A stretch of DNA of 19,077 bases. It comes from CAZCYE01 sp964502775 (GTDB taxonomy: Bacteria; Actinomycetota; Acidimicrobiia; IMCC26256; PALSA-555). Where the stretch lies: contig CAZCYE010000030.1 of assembly GCA_964502775.1 (NCBI GenBank), positions 1 through 19,077 of the forward strand, in the 5' to 3' direction. The notes under the pieces were generated by a model that saw only the letters and a program-made list of their open reading frames with translations, was not told the DNA's origin and made no database searches. This document shows, piece by piece, positions 6,824-13,121 of the stretch; position 1 is the stretch's first letter, and each line of letters begins with the position of its first letter. The position numbers were made by a program, and so were the translations under genes.

Positions 6824-7297
6824 GTGGACGAGGTGCACCTCTCCCAGGATGCGCTCGACCGCCTCCGCGCCGAGCTGGAGCAGCGCACGACGCTCCGGCG
6901 CCAGGAGATCTCACTCTGGATCGAGCGGGCCCGGGAGCACGGCGACATCCGCGAGAACGCTGACTACGACGCGGCAAAGAACGAGCAGGGTCACAACGAG
7001 GCGCGCGTCCGCCATCTCGAGGCGCTGCTCAAGGCGGCGATCATGGTGGAGGGCCCGGGTGGCGACGTCGTGGCGCCCGGGACGATCGTCGAGATCCGAA
7101 TGGACGACGAGGACGACACCATCCACTACCTCGTGGGGTCCATCGAGGAGCGCCACGACGACTTCGACGTCCTGTCGACCTCGTCACCGCTCGGTCAGGC
7201 CTTGCTCGGCGCCACCCCCGGCCAAGTGGTCACCTACCAGGGGCCCCGTCGCACGTTCCAGGTCGAAGTGGTGAGCGTGCGAGCCGTCTCGCCGTAG
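6824..7297 (+). CDS. greA: Transcription elongation factor GreA
   Basis: About 157 aa from GTG 6824 (VDEVHLSQDALDRLRAELEQ). GreA binds RNA polymerase in the secondary channel and stimulates cleavage of backtracked RNA. The N-terminal coiled coil carries the GDIRENADYDAAKNEQ segment with the acidic tip residues, and the C-terminal FKBP-like domain contains VGSIEE and SPLGQALLGATPGQVVTY. An ATG at 6785 would add 13 unrelated residues and overlap the region upstream of the -10 box. GTG 6824 puts the start right at the family N-terminus with TACGCT seven bases upstream. It is followed by a strong hairpin at 7331-7360. Confidence 0.93.
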   Translation: MDEVHLSQDALDRLRAELEQRTTLRRQEISLWIERAREHGDIRENADYDAAKNEQGHNEARVRHLEALLKAAIMVEGPGGDVVAPGTIVEIRMDDEDDTIHYLVGSIEERHDDFDVLSTSSPLGQALLGATPGQVVTYQGPRRTFQVEVVSVRAVSP

Positions 7298-7330
7298 CCG
7301 CGAGGCGCGCGCGGACCGGGAAAGCGGCGA

Positions 7331-7360
7331 CGGCCTCGAGGGGGGCGATCCTCGAGGCCG
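7331..7360 (+). terminator. Hairpin downstream of greA, likely terminator
   Basis: CGGCCTCGAGG (7331-7341) pairs perfectly with CCTCGAGGCCG (7350-7360) around an 8-base loop, 33 nt after the greA stop. No T-tract follows, which is common for actinobacterial terminators, so the role is inferred from position and stem strength. Confidence 0.55.
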
Positions 7361-7446
7361 GTCGCACGCGCTTGTGACCCTCATATCGAGCGAGCGTCGC
7401 GGTCGTTACACCGGCCTTGCGCGCCATGGGCGCGCCCGGTGGGAGA

Positions 7447-7476
7447 CGGTCCCGGGGGGCAAGCCCCCCGGGACCG
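7447..7476 (-). terminator. Perfect 14-bp hairpin, possible terminator of the LPXTG gene
   Basis: CGGTCCCGGGGGGC (7447-7460) and GCCCCCCGGGACCG (7463-7476) form a 14-bp perfect inverted repeat around AA (TT on the other strand). It lies 63 nt beyond the stop of the minus-strand LPXTG reading frame and has no T-tract on either side. It could terminate either strand. Confidence 0.45.
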
Positions 7477-7539
7477 ACCACCAATCCCGAGGGGGGCGGT
7501 CCCCAGGATCGGCTGTGTCAACCGAGCGGTCGGGCTCGG

Positions 7540-7769
7540 TCAGACCTCCAGGACGAGCCGGCGGCGCGCACCACGCCGGCGGGCGTCGCCGGCCAGGAGC
7601 AGTGAGCCCACGGCGATGAGGGCGATGCCGAACGGTGGCAGCCAGCTCCCACCGGCGCCGGTGACCGGCAGCACCTGGATGCCGCCCACCTCGATGGTCG
7701 GGTCGTTCTCGACCGTCACCAGAGCGCGAGAACACCGAGAATGCGGGTAAATCCTGCCCCTGATCTCAT
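7540..7769 (-). pseudogene. Small LPXTG-type surface protein gene with an apparent frameshift
   Basis: On the minus strand GAGAGGG (7784-7778) is an excellent ribosome binding site eight bases before ATG 7769. That frame encodes MRSGAGFTRILGVLALW, a signal-peptide-like start, but hits TGA at 7718-7716. The neighbouring frame is open from 7782 to the TGA at 7540-7542 and encodes VTVENDPTIEVGG, then LPVTG (7671-7657), a hydrophobic segment FGIALIAVGSLLLAG and a basic tail DARRRGARRR: the three-part cell wall sorting signal of sortase substrates. The ATG-to-stop length is 230 nt, one short of a multiple of three. One base indel before 7718 would give a ~76-aa secreted, wall-anchored miniprotein. 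It may be a real pseudogene, a sequencing error or recoding. No sortase gene is in the window. Confidence 0.6.
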
Positions 7770-8010
7770 AGCAACCGCCCTCTCAGTCAATGAGGGGTCG
7801 GTTTCGCTATGGCTCCCCGCGGGCGCAGCGACCAGTTCTGCCCGAGGTTCTCGGCCTCCCCAATTGCCCTTGCGTCCACTACATCGACTCAGTACCCGAT
7901 CCGTTACGAGCGAAACCCGTGAACTGGAGGCACGATCCTGCCGAAACCCCGGTGTGCGGGCGACCGAGGGCCCACGACTTAGGCTCGCGGCTCACCGGGA
8001 GGACGCGCTG
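7770..8010. promoter_or_regulatory. Divergent intergenic region before the ECF sigma factor
   Basis: About 240 bases between the minus-strand LPXTG gene and the sigma factor start. The frame upstream of TTG 8011 is open but does not resemble a sigma factor. CGAAACC occurs three times: at 7911 and 7942 on the plus strand, and at 7806-7800 on the minus strand as GCGAAACC. Such GAAAC-like blocks can be ECF -35 elements, but I could not fix a matching -10, so the promoter stays unassigned. Confidence 0.3.
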
Positions 8011-8574
8011 TTGCTCGGCTCCGAGTTCCAGTCCCTGCTCGAGCAGGCACAGCGTGGGTCATTGGCCGCGTTGGGCGCGCTGTACGAGCACCACCAGCCC
8101 TCCACCTTGGCGTACCTCCGTGCCCGGGCCGGCCAGGACGCCGAGGACCTCGCTGCCGATGTCTGGGTCGACGTGGCCCGTGGCCTGTCGAGGTTCTCGG
8201 GCGACGAGGGCAACTTCCGGGCCTGGGTGTTCACGATCGCTCGCCGGCGGGCGATCGATGCCCGGCGACGGTCGTACCGCCGGAACACAGAGCCGACGAC
8301 GGTGGAGACGATGAGCGAGATCAAGTCTCACGACGATCCGGCCGAGCAAGCTGTCACGCAGCTGCAAGCGGCCGAGGCGATCGAGGCGATGGACCAGCTC
8401 ACATCCGACCAGGCCGATGTGATCGCGCTCCGAGTGATCGGCGGGCTGAGCGTTGAGGAGACCGCCGCCGCGATGCATAAGCGGCCCGGGACCGTGCGCG
8501 TGCTGCAGCATCGTGCGCTCCAGGCGCTCGCGCGCATACTGCAGGACGCGTCCGAGGAGGACGAGGATGCGTGA
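8011..8574 (+). CDS. ECF-type RNA polymerase sigma factor
   Basis: A 187-aa sigma-70 family protein with only regions 2 and 4. Region 2: ALYEHHQPSTLAYLRARAG, the DAEDLAADVWVDV segment, and FRAWVFTIARRRAIDARRR (DNA melting/-10 recognition). Region 4: LTSDQADVIALRVIGGLSVEETAAAM and the helix-turn-helix RPGTVRVLQHRALQAL. The start is chosen at TTG 8011 because GGGAGGA (7997-8003) lies seven bases upstream and the family N-terminus begins there; the open frame continues upstream to 7741 without resembling a sigma factor. It overlaps the next gene by 8 nt (ATGCGTGA), so the pair is translationally coupled. The partner is probably its membrane anti-sigma regulator. Confidence 0.9.
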   Translation: MLGSEFQSLLEQAQRGSLAALGALYEHHQPSTLAYLRARAGQDAEDLAADVWVDVARGLSRFSGDEGNFRAWVFTIARRRAIDARRRSYRRNTEPTTVETMSEIKSHDDPAEQAVTQLQAAEAIEAMDQLTSDQADVIALRVIGGLSVEETAAAMHKRPGTVRVLQHRALQALARILQDASEEDEDA

Positions 8575-9451
8575 GTGGTTGCTTCGCGCGATGCGTAACG
8601 CGCGGCAGGGGCGCGGCGATAGACCTCGCGTGCCTCCCATTCTCGAGCACGAGGTTGACACCCTGCTCGCCGGCTCGGCCCGCGCCGCGCCCGAGGGCTA
8701 CGCCTCGGTGGCCGAGACCATCGAGCAGTTGCGCGCGCTCCGTGACCCCGCGCGTCATGACGACGCGTTGCTGGCCCGGATGGCCGGGGCGCTGGAAGGA
8801 ACCCGCGGCGCGACGGTCGGTAGCAGCCATCGCCGGTGGCGCGCGCTCGGCGTGGCTATGGGAGCGGCGGTGGCGCTGCTCGCGCTCACCGTGGGACTCG
8901 CGGCCGCCGACCTACTGCCCGGCGGCGCGCAGAGCTTCGTGTCCGACGTGCTCGACGACATCGGCGTCTCGGTCCCTTCGGGGGACGGCGCGGGTGAGGA
9001 ATCGGGCCTGGGTGTCGATCCAGCGGCCGAGCCGCCCACCGCCGCCGCGCTTCCCGGGCTCTGCAACGCCTACTTCAACGGTGAGGGCACCGAGCAGAAG
9101 CACGGGGCGATGGCCTTCCGGCGTCTCGTCAACGCGGCCCAACAGGATGCCGAGGGCGGAACCACCGACGACGACGCGGTGCGCTCCTACTGCGAGAACG
9201 CGGGCGTGGACTTCTCCGAGGAAGGCAAAGGCGCCTCGTCTGCCCCACCGGGCAGCGCCGGCGGTCCGCCGTGCGGCGACCCACCCTGTGGTCAGGGCCA
9301 GGGTCAGTCCCAAGGGCAGGGTCAGTCCCAAGGGCAGGGTCAGTCCCAAGGGCAGGGACCAGCCCAGGGTCAGGGACTAGGTCAGGGCCAGGGACAAGGC
9401 GAGGGCAACGGCCCACCGTGCGGGACGCCGCCCTGCGGCCCCAAGCCCTAG
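8567..9451 (+). CDS. Single-pass membrane protein, probable anti-sigma partner, with Gln-Gly repeat tail
   Basis: A 294-aa protein. Residues 1-90 are charged and probably cytoplasmic, with a segment APEGYASVAETIEQLRAL. One membrane helix spans about 92-114 (ALGVAMGAAVALLALTVGLAAA). The outer part includes PGLCNAYFNGEGTEQ...YCENAGVDF, with two cysteines that could form a disulfide. It ends in a low-complexity tail in which Gln-Gly repeats are bracketed by GPPCGDPPCG and GPPCGTPPCG. The start ATG 8567 overlaps the sigma factor stop. Gene order, overlap and topology fit an anti-sigma factor, but no ZAS zinc motif (HxxxCxxC) is visible, so this role is inferred from context. Confidence 0.75.
   Translation: MREWLLRAMRNARQGRGDRPRVPPILEHEVDTLLAGSARAAPEGYASVAETIEQLRALRDPARHDDALLARMAGALEGTRGATVGSSHRRWRALGVAMGAAVALLALTVGLAAADLLPGGAQSFVSDVLDDIGVSVPSGDGAGEESGLGVDPAAEPPTAAALPGLCNAYFNGEGTEQKHGAMAFRRLVNAAQQDAEGGTTDDDAVRSYCENAGVDFSEEGKGASSAPPGSAGGPPCGDPPCGQGQGQSQGQGQSQGQGQSQGQGPAQGQGLGQGQGQGEGNGPPCGTPPCGPKP
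9299..9352 (+). repeat. Three perfect 18-bp tandem repeats encoding Q-G-Q-S-Q-G
   Basis: The unit CAGGGTCAGTCCCAAGGG occurs three times without change (9299, 9317, 9335), followed by degenerate CAGGG-type units to about 9400. It lies in frame, so copy number changes would lengthen or shorten the protein tail by six residues. Confidence 0.95.
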
Positions 9452-9513
9452 CCGCGTTCTCCGGGCGACACTCGCCCGCACGCAACGGCGGCAGGCGCGC
9501 CGCGACTCGATGG

Positions 9514-9519
9514 CAGACT
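9514..9519 (+). promoter_or_regulatory. Candidate -10 box of leuC
   Basis: CAGACT keeps the A2/T6 of the -10 consensus and is six bases from the leuC ATG, the same arrangement as gltX and serA. The 74-base gap from 9452 shows no terminator or -35 that I trust. Confidence 0.35.
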
Positions 9520-9525
9520 GGGCCC

Positions 9526-10926
9526 ATGACCACGACGCTGTCGCAGAAGGTGTGGGAGCGCCACGTGGTGCACGCCGCCGACGGCGAACCCGACCTGCTC
9601 TACGTGGACCTCCACCTGATCCACGAGGTGACCTCGGCCCAGGCCTTCGACGGTCTGCGCCTGAACGGCCGCACCGTTCGCCGGCCCGACCTGACGGTGG
9701 CGACGATGGATCACAACGTCCCCACCACCGATCTCGGCGTGGGCGTCAAGGATCCCATCTCGGCCCGTCAGATGGAGGTGCTGGCCGCCAACTGCGCCGA
9801 GTTCGGGATCCGCCTGTACCCGATGGGCGACGCCGGCCAGGGCATCGTCCATGTGATCGGGCCCGAGCAGGGCCTGAGCCTCCCGGGGATGACCATCGTG
9901 TGCGGTGACAGCCACACGTCCACCCACGGCGCGTTGGGGGCGCTCGCGTTCGGGATCGGCACGAGCGAGGTGGAGCATGTGCTCGCGACCCAGACGCTGC
10001 CCCAGGCGCGCCCCGGCACCCTGGCCATCACGGTGGAGGGCGAGCTGCCGCCCGGCGTGACCGCCAAGGACATGGTGCTGACGATCATCGCCCGCATCGG
10101 GACGAGCGGCGGCTTCGGCTCGATCATCGAGTACCGCGGCTCGGCGGTGCGCGCCCTCTCGATGGAGGGGCGGATGACCGTGTGCAACATGTCGATCGAG
10201 GCGGGAGCGCGCGCCGGTCTCGTCGCTCCCGACGACACCACGTTCGCCTACATCGAGGGCCGGCGCTTCGCACCAACGGGCAAGGAGTGGGAGCGCGCGC
10301 TCGACGACTGGCGAACGCTGCGCACCGACGACGACGCCGCCTTCGACAAGGAGGTGGCGATCGAGGCCTCGACCCTGCGGCCGTCAGTGTCGTGGGGCAC
10401 GAACCCCGGCCAGACCGTCACGATCGACGATGCGGTTCCCGACCCCGACGCGATGCCCGAGGGCCGCGAGCGCGACGCCGCGCGCCGGGCGCTCGAGTAC
10501 ATGGGTCTCGAACCCGGTACTCGCATCCGAGACATCGAGGTGGACACGATCTTCATCGGGTCGTGCACCAACTCCCGTCTCGAGGATCTGCGCGCCGCGG
10601 CCGACGTGGTACGGGGTCGACGAGTGCGGCCCGGCATGCGCGCGATGGTGGTGCCCGGGTCGTACCAGGTGAAGGTCGACGCCGAGGCCGAGGGCCTGGA
10701 CATGGTGTTCACGGACGCCGGCTTCGAGTGGCGTGAGCCGGGCTGCTCGATGTGCCTGGCGATGAACCCCGACAAGCTCGCCCCCGGGGAGCGCAGCGCC
10801 TCCACGTCGAACCGCAACTTCGAGGGCCGCCAGGGCAAGGGTGGCCGTACCCACCTCGTGTCACCGCCCGTCGCCGCCGCGACCGCCATCGCCGGCTCGT
10901 TCACGACCCCTGCCGATTTGGAGTGA
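9526..10926 (+). CDS. leuC: 3-isopropylmalate dehydratase large subunit
   Basis: A 466-aa aconitase-family enzyme that isomerises 2- to 3-isopropylmalate and, in citramalate-pathway organisms, also acts on citramalate. The 4Fe-4S ligands are present as C347 (GSCTNS), C407 and C410 (GCSMC), the same spacing as E. coli LeuC. Other marks are TMDHNVPT, VCGDSHTSTHGALGALAFGIGTSEVEHVLATQ and NRNFEGRQGKGGRTHLVSP. The ATG at 9526 has no Shine-Dalgarno; CAGACT (9514-9519) lies six bases upstream, suggesting a leaderless mRNA. The small subunit gene leuD, normally next, is absent: a repeat element and a convergent gene follow instead. Confidence 0.97.
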   Translation: MTTTLSQKVWERHVVHAADGEPDLLYVDLHLIHEVTSAQAFDGLRLNGRTVRRPDLTVATMDHNVPTTDLGVGVKDPISARQMEVLAANCAEFGIRLYPMGDAGQGIVHVIGPEQGLSLPGMTIVCGDSHTSTHGALGALAFGIGTSEVEHVLATQTLPQARPGTLAITVEGELPPGVTAKDMVLTIIARIGTSGGFGSIIEYRGSAVRALSMEGRMTVCNMSIEAGARAGLVAPDDTTFAYIEGRRFAPTGKEWERALDDWRTLRTDDDAAFDKEVAIEASTLRPSVSWGTNPGQTVTIDDAVPDPDAMPEGRERDAARRALEYMGLEPGTRIRDIEVDTIFIGSCTNSRLEDLRAAADVVRGRRVRPGMRAMVVPGSYQVKVDAEAEGLDMVFTDAGFEWREPGCSMCLAMNPDKLAPGERSASTSNRNFEGRQGKGGRTHLVSPPVAAATAIAGSFTTPADLE

Positions 10927-10976
10927 TGCGGCACCCAGAGTGAGCGCAGCGAGCGCCGGGTGCTCGTCAGGGAGCG

Positions 10977-11014
10977 AGCGACCGCGAGCCGGGTACCCCA
11001 GGCGAGCAGCGAGC
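10977..11014 (+). repeat. GC-rich interspersed repeat between convergent genes
   Basis: The 38-base core AGCGACCGCGAGCCGGGTA + CCCC + AGGCGAGCAGCGAGC is nearly identical to the copies at 14942, 15092 and 15180, differing by C for T after GGGTA and one extra base. It lies between leuC and the convergent PIG-L gene. Just before it, GCACCC (10931-10936) and GGGTGC (10958-10963) make a weak hairpin. A terminator role is possible but not shown. Confidence 0.8.
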
Positions 11015-11031
11015 GACCGAGACAAGCCGGA

Positions 11032-11685
11032 TCAGCTGGCGGCGCTGAGCGGTACGACCGGCGCGAGCGTGGGAGTCGCCGCGAGGTCCCAAGCCAGCCG
11101 GGTCGCCTCGAACGCCTCGGCAAGGTGCACGCGGCCTTGCGAACCACGGAAGCGAGCCTCGGCCTCGATGGACTCGAGATCCACGGGCCCGCCGCGCAGA
11201 ACCTGCGAGAGGTGCGCACGCAACGACGCGAGCTTGCCGTCGAACACGTCGGTCACGTCCACGTACACGGTCGGCTCGAAGCGCTGGGTGGTCGGTGTCT
11301 CGTAGTGCAGGATCGTGTGCAGCCGGCGACCCGACGCCAGGCTCGCGGTCGCGGTGGCGCGGTGGTCCTGGTGGGTGTCGTTGGGCGCATGCGTGTACAT
11401 GACCTCGGCGCCGCTCACGTCCACGGCCTGGTCGATCACTTCCACGCTGGGGGCACCATCGGGCACGAAGCCGTCCTCGAAGCCACCCCAGAGCAGCTGG
11501 GCGCCGATGCGACGGGTCGACTCCTCCTGCTCGGTGCGCCGATCCATGCCCTCGAGCGTGCCCCGACCACCCGAGGTCATCACGAGAATCGTCACCTCGT
11601 CGCCCCGCTCCACGTGGCGCAGCAAGGTGGCCCCGCAACCCAGCTCCACGTCGTCGGGGTGAGCCCCTATCGCCAAGACCCGCAT
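11032..11685 (-). CDS. PIG-L family zinc-dependent N-deacetylase
   Basis: A 217-aa protein starting MRVLAIGAHPDDVELGCG. This is the PIG-L/LmbE motif AHPDDxExG, where His9, Asp11 and Asp12 are metal/catalytic residues; a second motif THQDHR supplies further His ligands. Family members remove acetyl groups from GlcNAc-linked substrates (for example mycothiol or bacillithiol precursors, or glycolipids); the substrate here cannot be told. The ATG at 11685 is preceded by GGGAGG eight bases upstream; upstream in-frame ATGs would add residues from a leader with inverted repeats. It is convergent with leuC and downstream of the AMIN-like gene, separated by 144 bases. Confidence 0.92.
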   Translation of the reverse strand: MRVLAIGAHPDDVELGCGATLLRHVERGDEVTILVMTSGGRGTLEGMDRRTEQEESTRRIGAQLLWGGFEDGFVPDGAPSVEVIDQAVDVSGAEVMYTHAPNDTHQDHRATATASLASGRRLHTILHYETPTTQRFEPTVYVDVTDVFDGKLASLRAHLSQVLRGGPVDLESIEAEARFRGSQGRVHLAEAFEATRLAWDLAATPTLAPVVPLSAAS

Positions 11686-11723
11686 TGCCCATGCCTCCCG
11701 CAGTAGCCGCGTCTTCACCACCT

Positions 11724-11812
11724 CCATCGGCCCGTATCCAGGGTTCCTTGACGACTTTGGGCCGAAAGTCCCCTTCGGGCACACCGGCGAGGCGGGCCTG
11801 GGGACTCGTCCC
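11724..11812 (-). promoter_or_regulatory. Leader with inverted repeats upstream of the PIG-L gene
   Basis: On the minus strand, GGGACGAGTCCC (11812-11801) is a 5-bp inverted repeat around GA. About 25 bases on, GACTTT and AAAGTC form a 6-bp stem around CGGCCC, followed by GTCAAGG and ACGGGCCGATGG, ending about 38 nt before the PIG-L start. This could be a structured 5' leader or a protein-binding site. It does not match any riboswitch consensus I can confirm. Confidence 0.35.
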
Positions 11813-11829
11813 GTTTCGACGTGGTGCGC

Positions 11830-12456
11830 TCAGGCGATGGTGACGGTCACCGTGCCGGCAGCCGGGTCCGTGGCGAGCGTGAACGGGCGCTCGGTGTCCA
11901 GCCCGAGCACCCAGGTGAGCTGGGCCTCGAAGTCCTCCACCACCCGGGCCTGGAGCACGTGAGCCGTGCCGGCCGGGGTGGAGGGATCGGGAGTCACGCA
12001 GGTCCGGGGGAACCCCGGGGCGTCGAGGTCGTGACAGGACGCGGCGAACAGGCGCACGAACAGGAACGCGGTCCCGGGCACCGCCAAGGGCTCATCCGAG
12101 GGGGCGGCGGTGACGGGACCGGGCCGGTAGCCGACCTCGACCGACGGGACGGTGGGGACGCCGCCGGACCCCGGCCGGAAGCTGAACACCACCACGTCGC
12201 AGCGCTCCACGCTCGTCGCCTCGACCGAGTGGAGGTGGGCGGTCGGCGCCTCCGGCACGAGCACGCTCTGGGTCACGACGGTCGCTCCCTGCACCGCGCA
12301 CGGCGCAGCCGGAGTCGATGTGGTCGACGTGGTGCTCGACGACGTGGTGGTGGTCCGCCGGGCACCGTCGTCGCCCGACACCGCCAGCCCCACGCCCACG
12401 CCCGCGCCGAGCGCGAGCACCAGGGCGAGCACGAGGAGCAACGTCCGTCGTTGCAT
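11830..12456 (-). CDS. Secreted/membrane-anchored protein with AMIN-like domain
   Basis: A 208-aa protein with an N-terminal signal or anchor (MQRRTLLLVLALVLALGAGVGVGLAV), a Thr/Ser linker (about residues 34-48), and a C-terminal domain of the actinobacterial AMIN-like type. Conserved-looking parts are HLHSVEAT..CDVVVFSFRPG, VEVGYRPGPV, AFLFVRLF, VLQARVVEDFEAQLTWVLGLDTERPFTL and VTVTI. AMIN-like domains are thought to help place proteins in the envelope; no enzyme activity is evident. The ATG at 12456 overlaps the GNAT stop as TGATG and has GAGGAG eight bases upstream, so it is coupled to the GNAT gene. Confidence 0.8.
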   Translation of the reverse strand: MQRRTLLLVLALVLALGAGVGVGLAVSGDDGARRTTTTSSSTTSTTSTPAAPCAVQGATVVTQSVLVPEAPTAHLHSVEATSVERCDVVVFSFRPGSGGVPTVPSVEVGYRPGPVTAAPSDEPLAVPGTAFLFVRLFAASCHDLDAPGFPRTCVTPDPSTPAGTAHVLQARVVEDFEAQLTWVLGLDTERPFTLATDPAAGTVTVTIA

Positions 12457-13103
12457 CAACCCGTCTCCTCGGCTTGCTCCTCGAGGTGTTCCACGTCGCC
12501 CTCCCCAGCTCCATCGGCCAGTGCATCGGCCGGTGCATCGGCCAGTGGATCGAGCCGGTGCCGATGCATGAGCCACGAATCGCGGGGCTCACCGTCGAGC
12601 TCATCGTGACTCGGGAGGATCCGGACGCGCCGGAACCCCGCTCGCTCGTAGCAGCGTACGGCGCGGTGGTTCTCCACGACCGGATCGGTCACCACGAGGT
12701 GGGCGCCCTGGGCCGAGAGCAACCAGTCCGACACGGCGCGCACCTGGTGGGTGCCAATGCCGCGACCGTGGAGCCGGGACTCGCCGATGAACTGGTCGAT
12801 GCCGAAGGCGTGCACGCCGTCGTCCAGCCCGTACTCGACTCGGCTCTCGGCCTCCTCGTCGGCCTGGAGGGAGTACCACTGCTGGAAGCCGATGGGGCGA
12901 CCGTCGAGCTCGACGATGGCGTAGGTCACGTGCGGGTCGCCGATCACGTGCTCGTGCACGAAGGCCTCGTCGTAGGTGGTGCGGGTCCCGAACCACCATC
13001 GGCCCACCTCGGGGTCACGGAGCCAGCCGGCCAGCCGTTCGACATCGTCGTCCGCGACGGGACGGAACGCCAGCGCACCGGCCACGAGGTAGGGCGCGCT
13101 CAT
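12456..13103 (-). CDS. GNAT acetyltransferase resembling AAC(6')-Ib-type enzymes
   Basis: A 215-aa acetyl-CoA dependent N-acetyltransferase. The order of motifs resembles aminoglycoside 6'-N-acetyltransferases and related siderophore acylases: LDGRPIGFQQWY, FGIDQFIGESRLHGRGIGTHQVRAV (acetyl-CoA loop HGRGIGT) and VVTDPVVENHRAVRCYERAGFRRV. The true substrate is unknown and resistance is not shown. The start is taken as ATG 13103 (MSAPYLVAGALAFRPV); GATTCT five bases upstream could be a leaderless -10. An upstream TTG-type extension to 13133 runs into the divergent gene. The C-terminus after LMHRHRL is an Ala/Asp/Leu tail encoded by 12-base repeats, then an acidic Glu-rich end. It overlaps the AMIN-like gene by one base. 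Confidence 0.85.
   Translation of the reverse strand: MSAPYLVAGALAFRPVADDDVERLAGWLRDPEVGRWWFGTRTTYDEAFVHEHVIGDPHVTYAIVELDGRPIGFQQWYSLQADEEAESRVEYGLDDGVHAFGIDQFIGESRLHGRGIGTHQVRAVSDWLLSAQGAHLVVTDPVVENHRAVRCYERAGFRRVRILPSHDELDGEPRDSWLMHRHRLDPLADAPADALADGAGEGDVEHLEEQAEETG
12513..12548 (-). repeat. Three 12-bp tandem repeats in the GNAT C-terminus
   Basis: On the plus strand ATCGGCCAGTGC, ATCGGCCGGTGC and ATCGGCCAGTGG follow one another, with a decayed fourth unit. They encode the Ala-Asp-rich tail LADAPADALADG, outside the conserved GNAT fold. Confidence 0.9.
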
Positions 13104-13121
13104 GTGTGAGAATCCCAGTTG
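13104..13121. promoter_or_regulatory. 18-base divergent intergenic region with overlapping -10 boxes
   Basis: GAGAAT on the plus strand is eight bases before ATG 13122 (six before TTG 13119), and its complementary strand supplies GATTCT five bases before the GNAT ATG. Both genes would be leaderless and share the same few base pairs. The -35 of each would lie inside the other gene. Confidence 0.4.

Noticed and set aside
7230..7427. Minus-strand reading frame MARKAGVTTATLARYEGHKRV...
   Set aside because: No ribosome binding site, no family resemblance, and it runs through the greA hairpin and into the greA coding region.
7741..8010. N-terminal extension of the sigma factor from 7741
   Set aside because: The extra 90 residues do not resemble a sigma factor, and TTG 8011 has GGGAGGA seven bases upstream.
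11724..11776. c-di-GMP-I (GEMM) riboswitch before the PIG-L gene
   Set aside because: Only the terminal CCGATGG resembles it; the conserved GGGACGCAAAGCC-type core is absent.
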